Origin: Primulina eburnea
Lineage: Eukaryota > Streptophyta > Magnoliopsida > Lamiales > Gesneriaceae
Reading direction: 5' to 3'
Length of the DNA stretch: 64,000 nt
Assembly: GCF_022965805.1 (NCBI RefSeq)
Contig: NW_027330888.1
Location: 1 to 64,000, forward strand
The position numbers and the translations under genes were made by a program. Positions 23,820-36,860 of the stretch are shown here, piece after piece. How positions within the stretch are numbered: the first letter of the stretch is position 1; each line of letters starts with the position of its first letter. The notes beneath the pieces are model-generated. The model saw only the letters and a program-made list of their open reading frames with translations. It had not been told where the DNA came from and made no database searches.

Positions 23820-24575
23820 GTGCTATTCTTAAAAAGAACTTGGATTGACATTTCTATGGACTTTATTTTGGAGTTGCCTAGGCCTAAGAAGAGGAGGGAT
23901 TCGATTTTTGTAGTTGTGGATAGATTCTCTAAGATGGCACATTTTATAGCTTGTCATGAAACCGATGATGCTTCAAACATTCCGGATTTGTTCTTTAGAG
24001 AAGTCGGTATGTTGCATGGCATGCCTAGGACTATTTTTTCTCGTCGCAATGTTAAATTCTTGAGTTACTTTTGGAAGACTTTATGGGCTAAACTTGGCAC
24101 AAAATTGTTGTTTTCTACTACTTGTCATCCTCAAACGGATGGACAAACTGAAGTTGTCAATAGAACTTTGGGAACACTTTTGCGTGCTATTCTTAAAAGA
24201 ACTTGGATTGACATTTCTATGGACTTTATTTTGGGGTTGCCTAGGACTAAGAAGGGGAGGGATTCTATTTTTGTTGTTGTGGATAGATTCTCTAAGATGG
24301 CACATTTTATAGCTTGTCATAAAACCGATGATGCTTCAAACATTGCGGATTTGTTCTTTAGAGAAGTCGTTAGGTTGCATGGCATGCCTAGGACTATTGT
24401 TTCTGGTCGCGATGTTAAATTCTTGAGTTACTTTTGGAAGACTTTATGGGCTAAACTTGGCACAAAATTGTTGTTTTCTACTACTTGTCATCCTCAAACG
24501 GATGGACAAACTGAAGTTGTCAATAGAACTTTGGGAACACTTTTGCGTGCTATTCTTAAAAAGAACTTGGATTGA
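23820..24575 (+). pseudogene. Two integrase-core monomers fused in one frame by a 1-base deletion
   Basis: The A-run at 24195-24198 is one base shorter than in other monomers. This joins two successive integrase cores into a 251-codon open frame instead of shifting frame. The reading passes from LLRAILK straight into [10 protein letters not shown]. There is no ATG at the 5' end of the open frame; the first internal Met is in MDFILEL. The second catalytic Asp is replaced in both halves (Arg in the first, Gly in the second), so neither half can be an active integrase. It is an accidental open frame in a satellite, kept here because it shows the founder junction clearly. Confidence 0.6.
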
Positions 24576-25663
24576 CATTTCTATGGACTTTATTTTGGGG
24601 TTGCCTAGGACTAAGAAGGGGAGGGATTCTATTTTTGTTGTTGTGGATAGATTCTCTAAGATGGCACATTTTATAGCTTGTCATAAAACCGATGATGCTT
24701 CAAACATTGCGGATTTGTTCTTTAGAGAAGTCGTTAGGTTGCATGGCATGCCTAGGACTATTGTTTCTGGTCGCGATGTTAAATTCTTGAGTTACTTTTG
24801 GAAGACTTTATGGGCTAAACTTGGCACAAAATTGTTGTTTTCTACTACTTGTCATCCTCAAACGGATGGACAAACTGAAGTTGTCAATAGAACTTTGGGA
24901 ACACTTTTGCGTGCTATTCTTAAAAAGAACTTGGATTGACATTTCTATGGACTTTATTTTGGGGTTGCCTAGGACTAAGAAGGGGAGGGATTCTATTTTT
25001 GTTGTTGTGGATAGATTCTCTAAGATGGCACATTTTATAGCTTGTCATAAAACCGATGATGCTTCAAACATTGCGGATTTGTTCTTTAGAGAAGTCGTTA
25101 GGTTGCATGGCATGCCTAGGACTATTGTTTCTGGTCGCGATGTTAAATTCTTGAGTTACTTTTGGAAGACTTTATGGGCTAAACTTGGCACAAAATTGTT
25201 GTTTTCTACTACTTGTCATCCTCAAACGGATGGACAAACTGAAGTTGTCAATAGAACTTTGGGAACACTTTTGCGTGCTATTCTTAAAAAGAACTTGGAT
25301 TGACATTTCTATGGACTTTATTTTGGGGTTGCCTAGGACTAAGAAGGGGAGGGATTCTATTTTTGTTGTTGTGGATAGATTCTCTAAGATGGCACATTTT
25401 ATAGCTTGTCATAAAACCGATGATGCTTCAAACATTGCGGATTTGTTCTTTAGAGAAGTCGTTAGGTTGCATGGCATGCCTAGGACTATTGTTTCTGGTC
25501 GCGATGTTAAATTCTTGAGTTACTTTTGGAAGACTTTATGGGCTAAACTTGGCACAAAATTGTTGTTTTCTACTACTTGTCATCCTCAAACGGATGGACA
25601 AACTGAAGTTGTCAATAGAACTTTGGGAACACTTTGCGTGCTATTCTTAAAAAGAACTTGGAT
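24209..25663 (+). repeat. Run of four near-identical 364-bp monomers
   Basis: Monomers 24209-24572, 24573-24936, 24937-25300 and 25301-25663 look identical by eye, apart from one missing T near 25634 in the last. This is the cleanest example of the basic 364-bp unit and suggests very recent local amplification. Confidence 0.85.
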
Positions 25664-25984
25664 TGACATTTCTATGGACTTTATTTTGGGGTTGCCTAGG
25701 ACTAAGAAGGGGAACATTTTATAGCTTGTCATAAAACCGATGATGCTTCAAACATTGCGGATTTGTTCTTTAGAGAAGTCGCTAGGTTGCTTGGCATGCC
25801 TAGGACTATTGTTTCTGGTCGCGATGTTAAATTCTTGAGTTACTTTTGGAAGACTTTATGGGCTGAACTTGGCACAAAATTGTTGTTTTCTACTACTTGT
25901 CATCCTCAAACGGATGGACAAACTGAAGTTGTCAATAGAACTTTGGGAACACTTTTGTGTGCTATTCTTAAAAAGAACTTGGAT
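25664..25984 (+). repeat. Chimeric monomer with a unique internal deletion
   Basis: At about 25708 the sequence jumps from aagaagggga to acattttatagc, skipping the usual gggattctatttttg segment. The right side is the junction otherwise found only in 235-bp monomers (gggaacattttatagc). GGGGA/GGGA identity at the crossover suggests illegitimate recombination between a plain monomer and a 235-bp monomer. Confidence 0.7.
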
Positions 25985-28900
25985 TGACATTTCTCTGGAC
26001 TTTATTTTGGAGTTGCCTAGGCCTAAGAAGAGGAGAGATTCTATTTTTGTAGTTGTTGATAGATTCTCTAAGATGGCACATTTTATAGCTTGTCATGAAA
26101 CCGATGATGCTTCATACATTACGGATTTGTTCTTTAGAGAAGTCGCTAGGTTGCATGGCATGCCTAGGACTATTGTTTCTCGTCGCAATGTTAAATTTTT
26201 GAGTGACTTTTGGAAGACTTTATGGGCTAAACTTGGCACAAAATTGTTGTTTTCTACTACTTGTCATCCTCAAACGGATGGACAAACTGAAGTTGTCAAT
26301 AGAACTTTGGGAACACTTTTGCGTGCTATTCTTAAAAAGAACTTGGATTGACATTTCTATGGACTTTATTTTGGGTTGCCTAGGACTAAGAAGGGGAGGG
26401 ATTCTATTTTTGTTGTTGTGGATAGATTCTCTAAGATGGCACATTTTATAGCTTGTCATAAAACCGATGATGCTTCAAACATTGCGGATTTGTTCTTTAG
26501 AGAAGTCGCTAGGTTGCATGGCATGCCTAGGACTATTGTTTCTGGTCGCGATGTTAAATTCTTGAGTTACTTTTGGAAGACTTTATGGGCTAAACTTGGC
26601 ACAAAATTGTTGTTTTCTACTACTTGTCATCCTCAAACGGATGGACAAACTGAAGTTGTCAATAGAACTTTGGGAACACTTTTGCGTGCTATTCTTAAAA
26701 AGAACTTGGATTGACATTTCTATGGACTTTATTTTGGGTTGCCTAGGACTAAGAAGAGGAGGATTCTATTTTTGTAGTTGTGGATAGATTCTCTAAGATG
26801 GCACATTTTATAGCTTGTCATGAAACCGATGATGCTTCAAACATGTCGGATTTGTTCTTTAGAGAAGTCGCTAGGTTGCATGGCATGCCTAGGACTATTG
26901 TTTCTCGTCGCAATGTTAAATTTTGAGTTACTTTTGGAATAATTTATGGGCTAAACTTGGCACAAAATTGTTGTTTTCTACTACTTGTCATTCCTCAAAC
27001 AGATGGACAAACTGAAGTTGTCAATAGAACTTTGGGAACACTTTTGCGTGCTATTCTTAAAAAGAACTTGGATTGACATTTCTCTAGGACTTTATTTTGG
27101 AGTTGCCTAGGACTAAGAAGAGGAGGGATTCTATATTTGTAGTTGTAGGATAGATTCTCTAAGATGGCACATTTTATAGCTTGTCATAAAACCGATGATG
27201 CTTCAAACATTGCGGATTTGTTCTTTAGAGAAGTCGCTAGGTTGCATGGCATGCCTAGGACTATTGTTTCTGGTCGCGATGTTAAATTCTTGAGTTACTT
27301 TTGGAAGACTTTATGGGCTAAACTTGGCACAAAATTGTTGTTTTCTACTACTTGTCATCCTCAAACGGATGGACAAACTGAAGTTGTCAATAGAACTTTG
27401 GGAACACTTTTGCGTGCTATTCTTAAAAAGAACTTGGATTGACATTTCTATGGACTTTATTTTGGGGTTGCCTAGGACTAAGAAGGGGAGGGATTCTATT
27501 TTTGTTGTTGTGGATAGATTCTCTAAGATGGCACATTTTATAGCTTGTCATAAAACCGATGATGCTTCAAACATTGCGGATTTGTTCTTTAGAGAAGTCG
27601 TTAGGTTGCATGGCATGCCTAGGACTATTGTTTCTGGTCGCGATGTTAAATTCTTGAGTTACTTTTGGAAGACTTTATGGGCTAAACTTGGCACAAAATT
27701 GTTGTTTTCTACTACTTGTCATCCTCAAACGGATGGACAAACTGAAGTTGTCAATAGAACTTTGGGAACACTTTCGCGTGCTATTCTTAAAAAGAACTTG
27801 GATTGACATTTCTATGGACTTTATTTTGGAGTTGCCTAGGACTAAGAAGAGGAGGGATTCTATTTTTGTAGTTGTGGATAGATTCTCTAAGATGGCACAT
27901 TTTATAGCTTGTCATGAAACCGATGATGCTTCAAACATTACGGATTTGTTCTTTAGAGAAGTCGCTAGGTTGCATGGCATGCCTAGGACTATTGTTTCTC
28001 GTCGCAATGTTAAATTCTTGAGTTACTTTTGGAATACTTTATGGGCTAAACTTGGCACAAAATTGTTGTTTTCTACTACTTGTCATCCTCAAACAGATGG
28101 ACAAACTGAAGTTGTCAATAGAACTTTGGGAACACTTTTGCGTGCTATTCTTAAAAAGAACTTGGATTGACATTTCTATGGACTTTATTTTGGAGTTGCC
28201 TAGGACTAAGAAGATGAGGGATTCTATATTTGTTAGTTGAGGATAGATTCTCTAAGATGGCACATTTTATAGCTTGTCATAAAACCGATGATGCTTCAAA
28301 CATTGCGGATTTGTTCTTTAGAGAAGTCGTTAGGTTGCATGGCATGCCTAGGACTATTGTTTCTGGTCGCGATGTTAAATTCTTGAGTTACTTTTGGAAG
28401 ACTTTATGGGCTAAACTTGGCACAAAATTGTTGTTTTCTACTACTTGTCATCCTCAAACGGATGGACAAACTGAAGTTGTCAATAGAACTTTGGGAACAC
28501 TTTTGCGTGCTATTCTTAAAAAGAACTTGGATTGACATTTCTATGGACTTTATTTTGGGTTGCCTAGGACTAAGAAGGGGAGGGATTCTATTTTTGTTGT
28601 TGTGGATAGATTCTCTAAGATGGCACATTTTATAGCTTGTCATAAAACCGATGATGCTTCAAACATTGCGGATTTGTTCTTTAGAGAAGTCGTTAGGTTG
28701 CATGGCATGCCTAGGACTATTGTTTCTGGTCGCGATGTTAAATTCTTGAGTTACTTTTGGAAGACTTTATGGGCTAAACTTGGCACAAAATTGTTGTTTT
28801 CTACTACTTGTCATCCTCAAACGGATGGACAAACTGAAGTTGTCAATAGAACTTTGGGAACACTTTTGCGTGCTATTCTTAAAAAGAACTTGGATGGACA

Positions 28901-31900
28901 TTTTCTATGGACTTTATTTTGGAGTTGCCTAGGCCTAAGAAGAGGAGGGATTCTATTTTTGTAGTTGTGGATAGATTCTCTAAGATGGCACATTTTATAG
29001 CTTGTCATGAAACCGATGATGCTTCAAACATTCCGGATTTGTTCTTTAGAGAAGTCGCTAGGTTGCATGGCATGCCTAGGACTATAGTTTCTCGTCGCAA
29101 TCTTAAATTTTTGATTTACTTTTGGAATAATTTATGGGCTAAACTTGGCACAAAATTGTTGTTTTCTACTACTTGTCATCCTCAAACAGATGGACAAACT
29201 GAAGTTGTCAATAGAACTTTGGGAACACTTTTGCGTGCTATTCTTAAAAAGAACTTGGATTGACATTTCTATGGACTTTATTTTGGAGTTGCCTAGGCCT
29301 AAGAAGAGGAGGGATTCTATATTTGTAGTTGAGGATAGATTCTCTAAGATGGCACATTTTATAGCTTGTCATGAAACCGATGATGCTTCAAACATTACGG
29401 ATTTGTTCTTTAGAGAAGTCGCTAGGTTGCATGGCATGCCTAGGACTATTGTTTCTCGTCGCAATGTTAAATTTTTGAGTTACTTTTGGATTAATTTATG
29501 GGCTAAACTTGGCACAAAATTGTTGTTTTCTACTACTTGTCATCCTCAAACGGATGGACAAACTGAAGTTGTCAATATAACTATGGGAACACTTTTGCGT
29601 GTTATTCTTAAAAAGAACTTGGATTGACATTTCTATGGACTTTATTTTGGGGTTGCCTAGGACTAAGAAGGGGATGTATTCTATTTTTGTTGTTGTGGAT
29701 AGATTCTCTAAGATGGCACATTTTATAGCTTGTCATAAAACCGATGATGCTTCAAACATTGCGGATTTGTTCTTTAGAGAAGTCGCTAGGTTTCTTGGCA
29801 TGCCTAGGACTATTGTTTCTGGTCGCGATGTTAAATTCTTGAGTTACTTTTGGAAGACTTTATGGGCTAAACTTGGCACAAAATTGTTGTTTTCTACTAC
29901 TTGTCATCCTCAAACGGATGGACAAACTGAAGTTGTCAATAGAACTTTGGGAACACTTTTGCGTGCTATTCTTAAAAAGAACTTGGATTGACATTTCTAT
30001 GGACTTTATTTTGGGGTTGCCTAGGACTAAGAAGGGGAGGGATTCTATTTTTGTTGTTGTGGATAGATTCTCTAAGATGGCACATTTTATAGCTTGTCAT
30101 AAAACCGATGATGCTTCAAACATTGCGGATTTGTTCTTTAGAGAAGTCGTTAGGTTGCATGGCATGCCTAGGACTATTGTTTCTGGTCGCGATGTTAAAT
30201 TCTTGAGTTACTTTTGGAAGACTTTATGGGCTAAACTTGGCACAAAATTGTTGTTTTCTACTACTTGTCATCCTCAAACGGATGGACAAACTGAAGTTGT
30301 CAATAGAACTTTGGGAACACTTTTGCGTGCTATTCTTAAAAAGAACTTGGATTGACATTTCTATGGACTTTATTTTGGGGTTGCCTAGGACTAAGAAGGG
30401 GAGGGATTCTATTTTTGTTGTTGTGGATAGATTCTCTAAGATGGCACATTTTATAGCTTGTCATAAAACCGATGATGCTTCAAACATTGCGGATTTGTTC
30501 TTTAGAGAAGTCGTTAGGTTGCATGGCATGCCTAGGACTATTGTTTCTGGTCGCGATGTTAAATTCTTGAGTTACTTTTGGAAGACTTTATGGGCTAAAC
30601 TTGGCACAAAATTGTTGTTTTCTACTACTTGTCATCCTCAAACGGATGGACAAACTGAAGTTGTCAATAGAACTTTGGGAACACTTTTGCGTGCTATTCT
30701 TAAAAAGAACTTGGATTGACATTTCTATGGACTTTATTTTGGGGTTGCCTAGGACTAAGAAGGGGAGGGATTCTATTTTTGTTGTTGTGGATAGATTCTC
30801 TAAGATGGCACATTTTATAGCTTGTCATAAAACCGATGATGCTTCAAACATTGCGGATTTGTTCTTTAGAGAAGTCGCTAGGTTGCTTGGCATGCCTAGG
30901 ACTATTGTTTCTGGTCGCGATGTTAAATTCTTGATATACTTTTGGAAGACTTTATGGGCTGAACTTGGCACAAAATTGTTGTTTTCTACTACTTGTCATC
31001 CTCAAATAGATGGACAAACTGAAGTTGTCAATAGAACTTTGGGAACACTTTTGCGTGCTATTCTTAAAAAGAACTTGGATTGACATTTCTCTGGACTTTA
31101 TTTTGGAGTTGCCTAGGCCTAAGAAGAGGAAGGATTCTATTTTTGTAGTTGTGGATAGATTCTCTAAGATGGCACATTTTATAGCTTGTCATGAAACCGA
31201 TGATGCTTCAAACATGTCGGATTTGTTCTTTAGAGAAGTCGCTAGGTTGCATGGCATGCCTAGAACTATTGTTTCTCGTCGCAATGTTAAATTTTTGAGT
31301 TACTTTTGGAATAATTTATGGGCTAAACTTGGCACAAAATTGTTGTTTTCTACTACTTGTCATTCTCAAACAGATGGACAAACTGAAGTTGTCAATAGAA
31401 CTTTGGGAACAATTTTGCGTGCTATTCTTAAAAAGAACTTGGATTGACATTTCTCTAGACTTTATTTTGGAGTTGCCTAGGCCTAAGAAGAGGAGGGATT
31501 CTATATATGTAGTGGAGGATAGATTATCTAAGATGGCACATTTTATAGCTTGTCATGAAACCGATGATGCTTCAAACATTACGGATTTGTTCTTTAGAGA
31601 AGTCGCTAGGTTGCATGGCATGCCTAGGACTATTGTTTCTCGTCGCAATGTTAAATTTTTGAGTGACTTTTGGAATAATTTATGGGCTAAACTTGGCACA
31701 AAATTGTTGTTTTCTACTAATTGTCATCTTCAAACGGATGGACAAACTGAAGTTGTCAATATAACTTTGGGAACACTTTTGCGTGCTATTCTTAAAAAGA
31801 ACTTGGATTGACATTTCTATGGACTTTATTTTGGGGTTGCCTAGGACTAAGAAGGGGAGGGATTCTATTTTTGTTGTTGTGGATAGATTCTCTAAGATGC

Positions 31901-34900
31901 ACATTTTATAGCTTGTCATAAAACCGATGATGCTTCAAACATTGCGGATTTGTTCTTTAGAGAAGTCGTTAGGTTGCATGGCATGCCTAGGACTATTGTT
32001 TCTGGTCGCGATGTTAAATTCTTGAGTTACTTTTGGAAGACTTTATGGGCTAAACTTGGCACAAAATTGTTGTTTTCTACTACTTGTCATCCTCAAACGG
32101 ATGGACAAACTGAAGTTGTCAATAGAACTTTGGGAACACTTTTGCGTGCTATTCTTAAAAAGAACTTGGATTGACATTTCTATGGACTTTATTTTGGGGT
32201 TGCCTAGGACTAAGAAGGGGAGGGATTCTATTTTTGTTGTTGTGGATAGATTCTCTAAGATGGCACATTTTATAGCTTGTCATAAAACCGATGATGCTTC
32301 AAACATTACGGATTTGTTCTTTAGAGAAGTCGCTAGGTTGCATGGCATGCCTAGGACTATTGTTTCTCGTCGCAATGTTAAATTTTTGAGTTACTTTTGG
32401 AATAATTTATGGGCTAAACTTGGCACAAAATTGTTGTTTTCTACTACTTGTCATCCTCAAACAGATGGACAAACTGAAGTTGTCAATAGAACTTTGGGAA
32501 CACTTTTGCGTGCTATTCTTAAAAAGAACTTGGATTGACATTTCTCTGGACTTTATTTTGGAGTTGCCTAGGCCTAAGAAGATGAGGGATTCTATATTTG
32601 TAGTTGAGGATAGATTTTCTAAGATGGCACATTTTATAGCTTGTCATGAAACCGATGATGCTTCAAACATTAAGGATTTGTTCTTTAGAGAAGTCGCTAG
32701 GTTGCATGGCATGCCTAGGACTATTGTTTCTCGTCGCAATGTTAAATTTTTGAGTTACTTTTGGAATAATTTATGGGCTAAACTTGGCACAAAATTGTTG
32801 TTTTCTACTACTTGTCATCCTCAAACGGATGGACAAACTGAAGTTGTCAATATAACTTTGGGAACACTTTTGCGTGCTATTCTTAAAAAGAACTTGGATT
32901 GACATTTCTATGGACTTTATTTTGGGGTTGTTGTGGATAGATTCTCTAAGATGACATATTTTATAGCTTGTCATAAAACCGATGATGCTTCAAACATTGC
33001 GGATTTGTTCTTTAGAGAAGTCGCTAGGTTGCTTGGCATGCCTAGGACTATTGTTTCTGGTCGCGATGTTAAATTCTTGATATACTTTTGGAAGACTTTA
33101 TGGGCTGAACTTGGCACAAAATTGTTGTTTTCTACTACTTGTCATCCTCAAACGGATGGACAAACTGAAGTTGTCAATAGAACTTTGGGAACACTTTTGC
33201 GTGCTATTCTTAAAAAGAACTTGGATGGACATTTTTCTGGACTTTATTTTGGAGTTGCCTAGGCCTAAGAAGAGGAGGGATTCTATTTTTGTAGTTGTGG
33301 ATAGATTCTCAAAGATGGCACATTTTATAGCTTGTCATGAAACCGATGATGCTTCAAACATTCCGGATTTGTTCTTTAGAGAAGTCGCTAGGTTGCATGG
33401 CATGCCTAGGACTATAGTTTCTCGTCGCAATCTTAAATTTTTGATTTACTTTTGGAATAATTTATGGGCTAAACTTGGCACAAAATTGTTGTTTTCTACT
33501 ACTTGTCATCCTCAAACAGATGGACAAACTGAAGTTGTCAATAGAACTTTGGGAACACTTTTGCGTGCTATTCTTAAAAAGAACTTGGATTGACATTTCT
33601 CTGGACTTTATTTTGGAGTTGCCTAGGCCTAAGAAGAGGAGGGATTCTATATTTGTAGTTGAGGATAGATTCTCTAAGATGGCACATTTTATAGCTTGTC
33701 ATGAAACCGATGATGCTTCAAACATTACGGATTTGTTCTTTAGAGAAGTCGCTAGGTTGCATGGCATGCCTAGGACTATTGTTTCTCGTCGCAATGTTAA
33801 ATTCTTGAGTTACTTTTGGAATACTTTATGGGCTAAACTTGGCACAAAATTGTTGTTTTCTACTACTTGTCATCCTCAAACGGATGGACAAACTGAAGTT
33901 GTCAATAGAACTTTGGGAACACTTTTGCGTGCTATTCTTAAAAAGAACTTGGATTGACATTTCTATGGACTTTATTTTGGGTTGCCTAGGACTAAGAAGG
34001 GGAGGGATTCTATTTTTGTTGTTGTGGATAGATTCTCTAAGATGGCACATTTTATAGCTTGTCATAAAACCGATGATGCTTCAAACATTGCGGATTTGTT
34101 CTTTAGAGAAGTCGTTAGGTTGCATGGCATGCCTAGGACTATTGTTTCTGGTCGCGATGTTAAATTCTTGAGTTACTTTTGGAAGACTTTATGGGCTAAA
34201 CTTGGCACAAAATTGTTGTTTTCTACTACTTGTCATCCTCAAACGGATGGACAAACTGAAGTTGTCAATAGAACTTTGGGAACACTTTTGCGTGCTATTC
34301 TTAAAAAGAACTTGGATTGACATTTCTATGGACTTTATTTTGGGGTTGCCTAGGACTAAGAAGGGGAGGGATTCTATTTTTGTTGTTGTGGATAGATTCT
34401 CTAAGATGGCACATTTTATAGCTTGTCATAAAACCGATGATGCTTCAAACATTGCGGATTTGTTCTTTAGAGAAGTCGTTAGGTTGCATGGCATGCCTAG
34501 GACTATTGTTTCTGGTCGCGATGTTAAATTCTTGAGTTACTTTTGGAAGACTTTATGGGCTAAACTTGGCACAAAATTGTTGTTTTCTACTACTTGTCAT
34601 CCTCAAACGGATGGACAAACTGAAGTTGTCAATAGAACTTTGGGAACACTTTTGCGTGCTATTCTTAAAAAGAACTTGGATTGACATTTCTATGGACTTT
34701 ATTTTGGGGTTGCCTAGGACTAAGAAGGGGAGGGATTCTATTTTTGTTGTTGTGGATAGATTCTCTAAGATGGCACATTTTATAGCTTGTCATAAAACCG
34801 ATGATGCTTCAAACATTGCGGATTTGTTCTTTAGAGAAGTCGCTAGGTTGCTTGGCATGCCTAGGACTATTGTTTCTGGTCGCGATGTTAAATTCTTGAG

Positions 34901-36860
34901 TTACTTTTGGAAGACTTTATGGGCTGAACTTGGCACAAAATTGTTGTTTTCTACTACTTGTCATCCTCAAACGGATGGACAAACTGAAGTTGTCAATAGA
35001 ACTTTGGGAACACTTTTGCGTGCTATTCTTAAAAAGAACTTGGATTGACATTTCTCTGGACTTTATTTTGGAGTTGCCTAGGCCTAAGAAGAGGAGAGAT
35101 TCTATTTTTGTAGTTGTTGATAGATTCTCTAAGATGGCACATTTTATAGCTTGTCATGAAACCGATGATGCTTCAAACATTACGGATTTGTTCTTTAGAG
35201 AAGTCGCTAGGTTGCATGGCATGCCAAGGACTATTGTTTCTCGTCGCAATGTTAAATTTTTGAGTTACTTTTGGAATAATTTATGGGCTAAACTTGACAC
35301 AAAATTGTTGTTTTCTACTACTTGTCATCCTCAAACGGATGGACAAACTGAAGTTGTCAATAGAACTTTGGGAACACTTTTGCGTGCTATTCTTAAAAAG
35401 AACTTGGATTGACATTTCTATGGACTTTATTTGGGTTGCCTAGGACTAAGAAGGGGAGGGATTCTATTTTTGTTGTTGTGGATAGATTCTCTAAGATGGC
35501 ACATTTTATAGCTTGTCATAAAACCGATGATGCTTCAAACATTGCGGATTTGTTCTTTAGAGAAGTCGCTAGGTTGCATGGCATGCCTAGGACTATTGTT
35601 TCTCGTCGCGATGTTAAATTCTTGAGTTACTTTTGGAATACTTTATGGGCTAAACTTGGCACAAAATTGTTGTTTTCTACTACTTGTCATCCTCAAACGG
35701 ATGGACAAACTGAAGTTGTCAATAGAACTTTGGGAACACTTTTGCGTGCTATTCTTAAAAAGAACTTGGATTGACATTTCTATGGACTTTATTTTGGGGT
35801 TGCCTAGGACTAAGAAGGGGAGGGATTCTATTTTTGTTGTTGTGGATAGATTCTCTAAGATGGCACATTTTATAGCTTGTCATAAAACCGATGATGCTTC
35901 AAACATTGCGGATTTGTTCTTTAGAGAAGTCGTTAGGTTGCATGGCATGCCTAGGACTATTGTTTCTGGTCGCGATGTTAAATTCTTGAGTTACTTTTGG
36001 AAGACTTTATGGGCTAAACTTGGCACAAAATTGTTGTTTTCTACTACTTGTCATCCTCAAACGGATGGACAAACTGAAGTTGTCAATAGAACTTTGGGAA
36101 CACTTTTGCGTGCTATTCTTAAAAAGAACTTGGATTGACATTTCTATGGACTTTATTTTGGGGTTGCCTAGGACTAAGAAGGGGAGGGATTCTATTTTTG
36201 TTGTTGTGGATAGATTCTCTAAGATGGCACATTTTATAGCTTGTCATAAACCGATGATGCTTCAAACATTGCGGATTTGTTCTTTAGAGAAGTCGTTAGG
36301 TTGCATGGCATGCCTAGGACTATTGTTTCTGGTCGCGATGTTAAATTCTTGAGTTACTTTTGGAAGACTTTATGGGCTAAACTTGGCACAAAATTGTTGT
36401 TTTCTACTACTTGTAATCCTCAAACGGATGGACAAACTGAATTTGTCAATAGAACTTTGGGAACACTTTTGCGTGCTATTCTTAAAAAGAACTTGGATTG
36501 ACACTTCTCTGGACTTTATTTTGGAGTTGCCTAGGCCTAAGAAGAGGAGGGATTCTATTTTTGTAGTTGTGGATAGATTCTCTAAGATGGCACATTTTAT
36601 AGCTTGTCATGAAACCGATGATGCTTCAAACATTCCGGATTTGTTCTTTAGAGAAGTCGCTAGGTTGCATGGCATGCCTAGGACTATTGTTTCTCGTCGC
36701 AATGTTAAATTTTTGAGTTACTTTTGGAATAATTTATGGGCTAAACTTGGCACAAAATTGTTGTTTTCTACTACTTGTCATCCTCAAACAGATGGACAAG
36801 CTGAAGTTGTCAATAACTTTGGGAACACTTTTGCGTGCTATTCTTAAAAAGAACTTGGAT

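Larger units (their letters stand above)
23652..36860 (+). repeat. Central satellite block: mainly plain 364-bp monomers with embedded HOR fragments
   Basis: About 36 monomers, nearly all 364 bp. The commonest is a G-type monomer reading [37 protein letters not shown] and SGRDVKF, repeated almost unchanged at 24.2-25.7, 29.9-30.8, 34.0-34.9 and 35.8-36.2 kb. Interspersed R-type monomers and blocks (28.9-29.6, 30.8-31.8 and 32.3-33.9 kb) carry variants of HOR copy 4. The 37-bp-deleted 327-bp form is rare here (for example 32906-33232). The first monomer is the right half of the one split by the retrotransposon. Minor indels occur near 26.9-27.2 and 28.2 kb. Confidence 0.93.
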
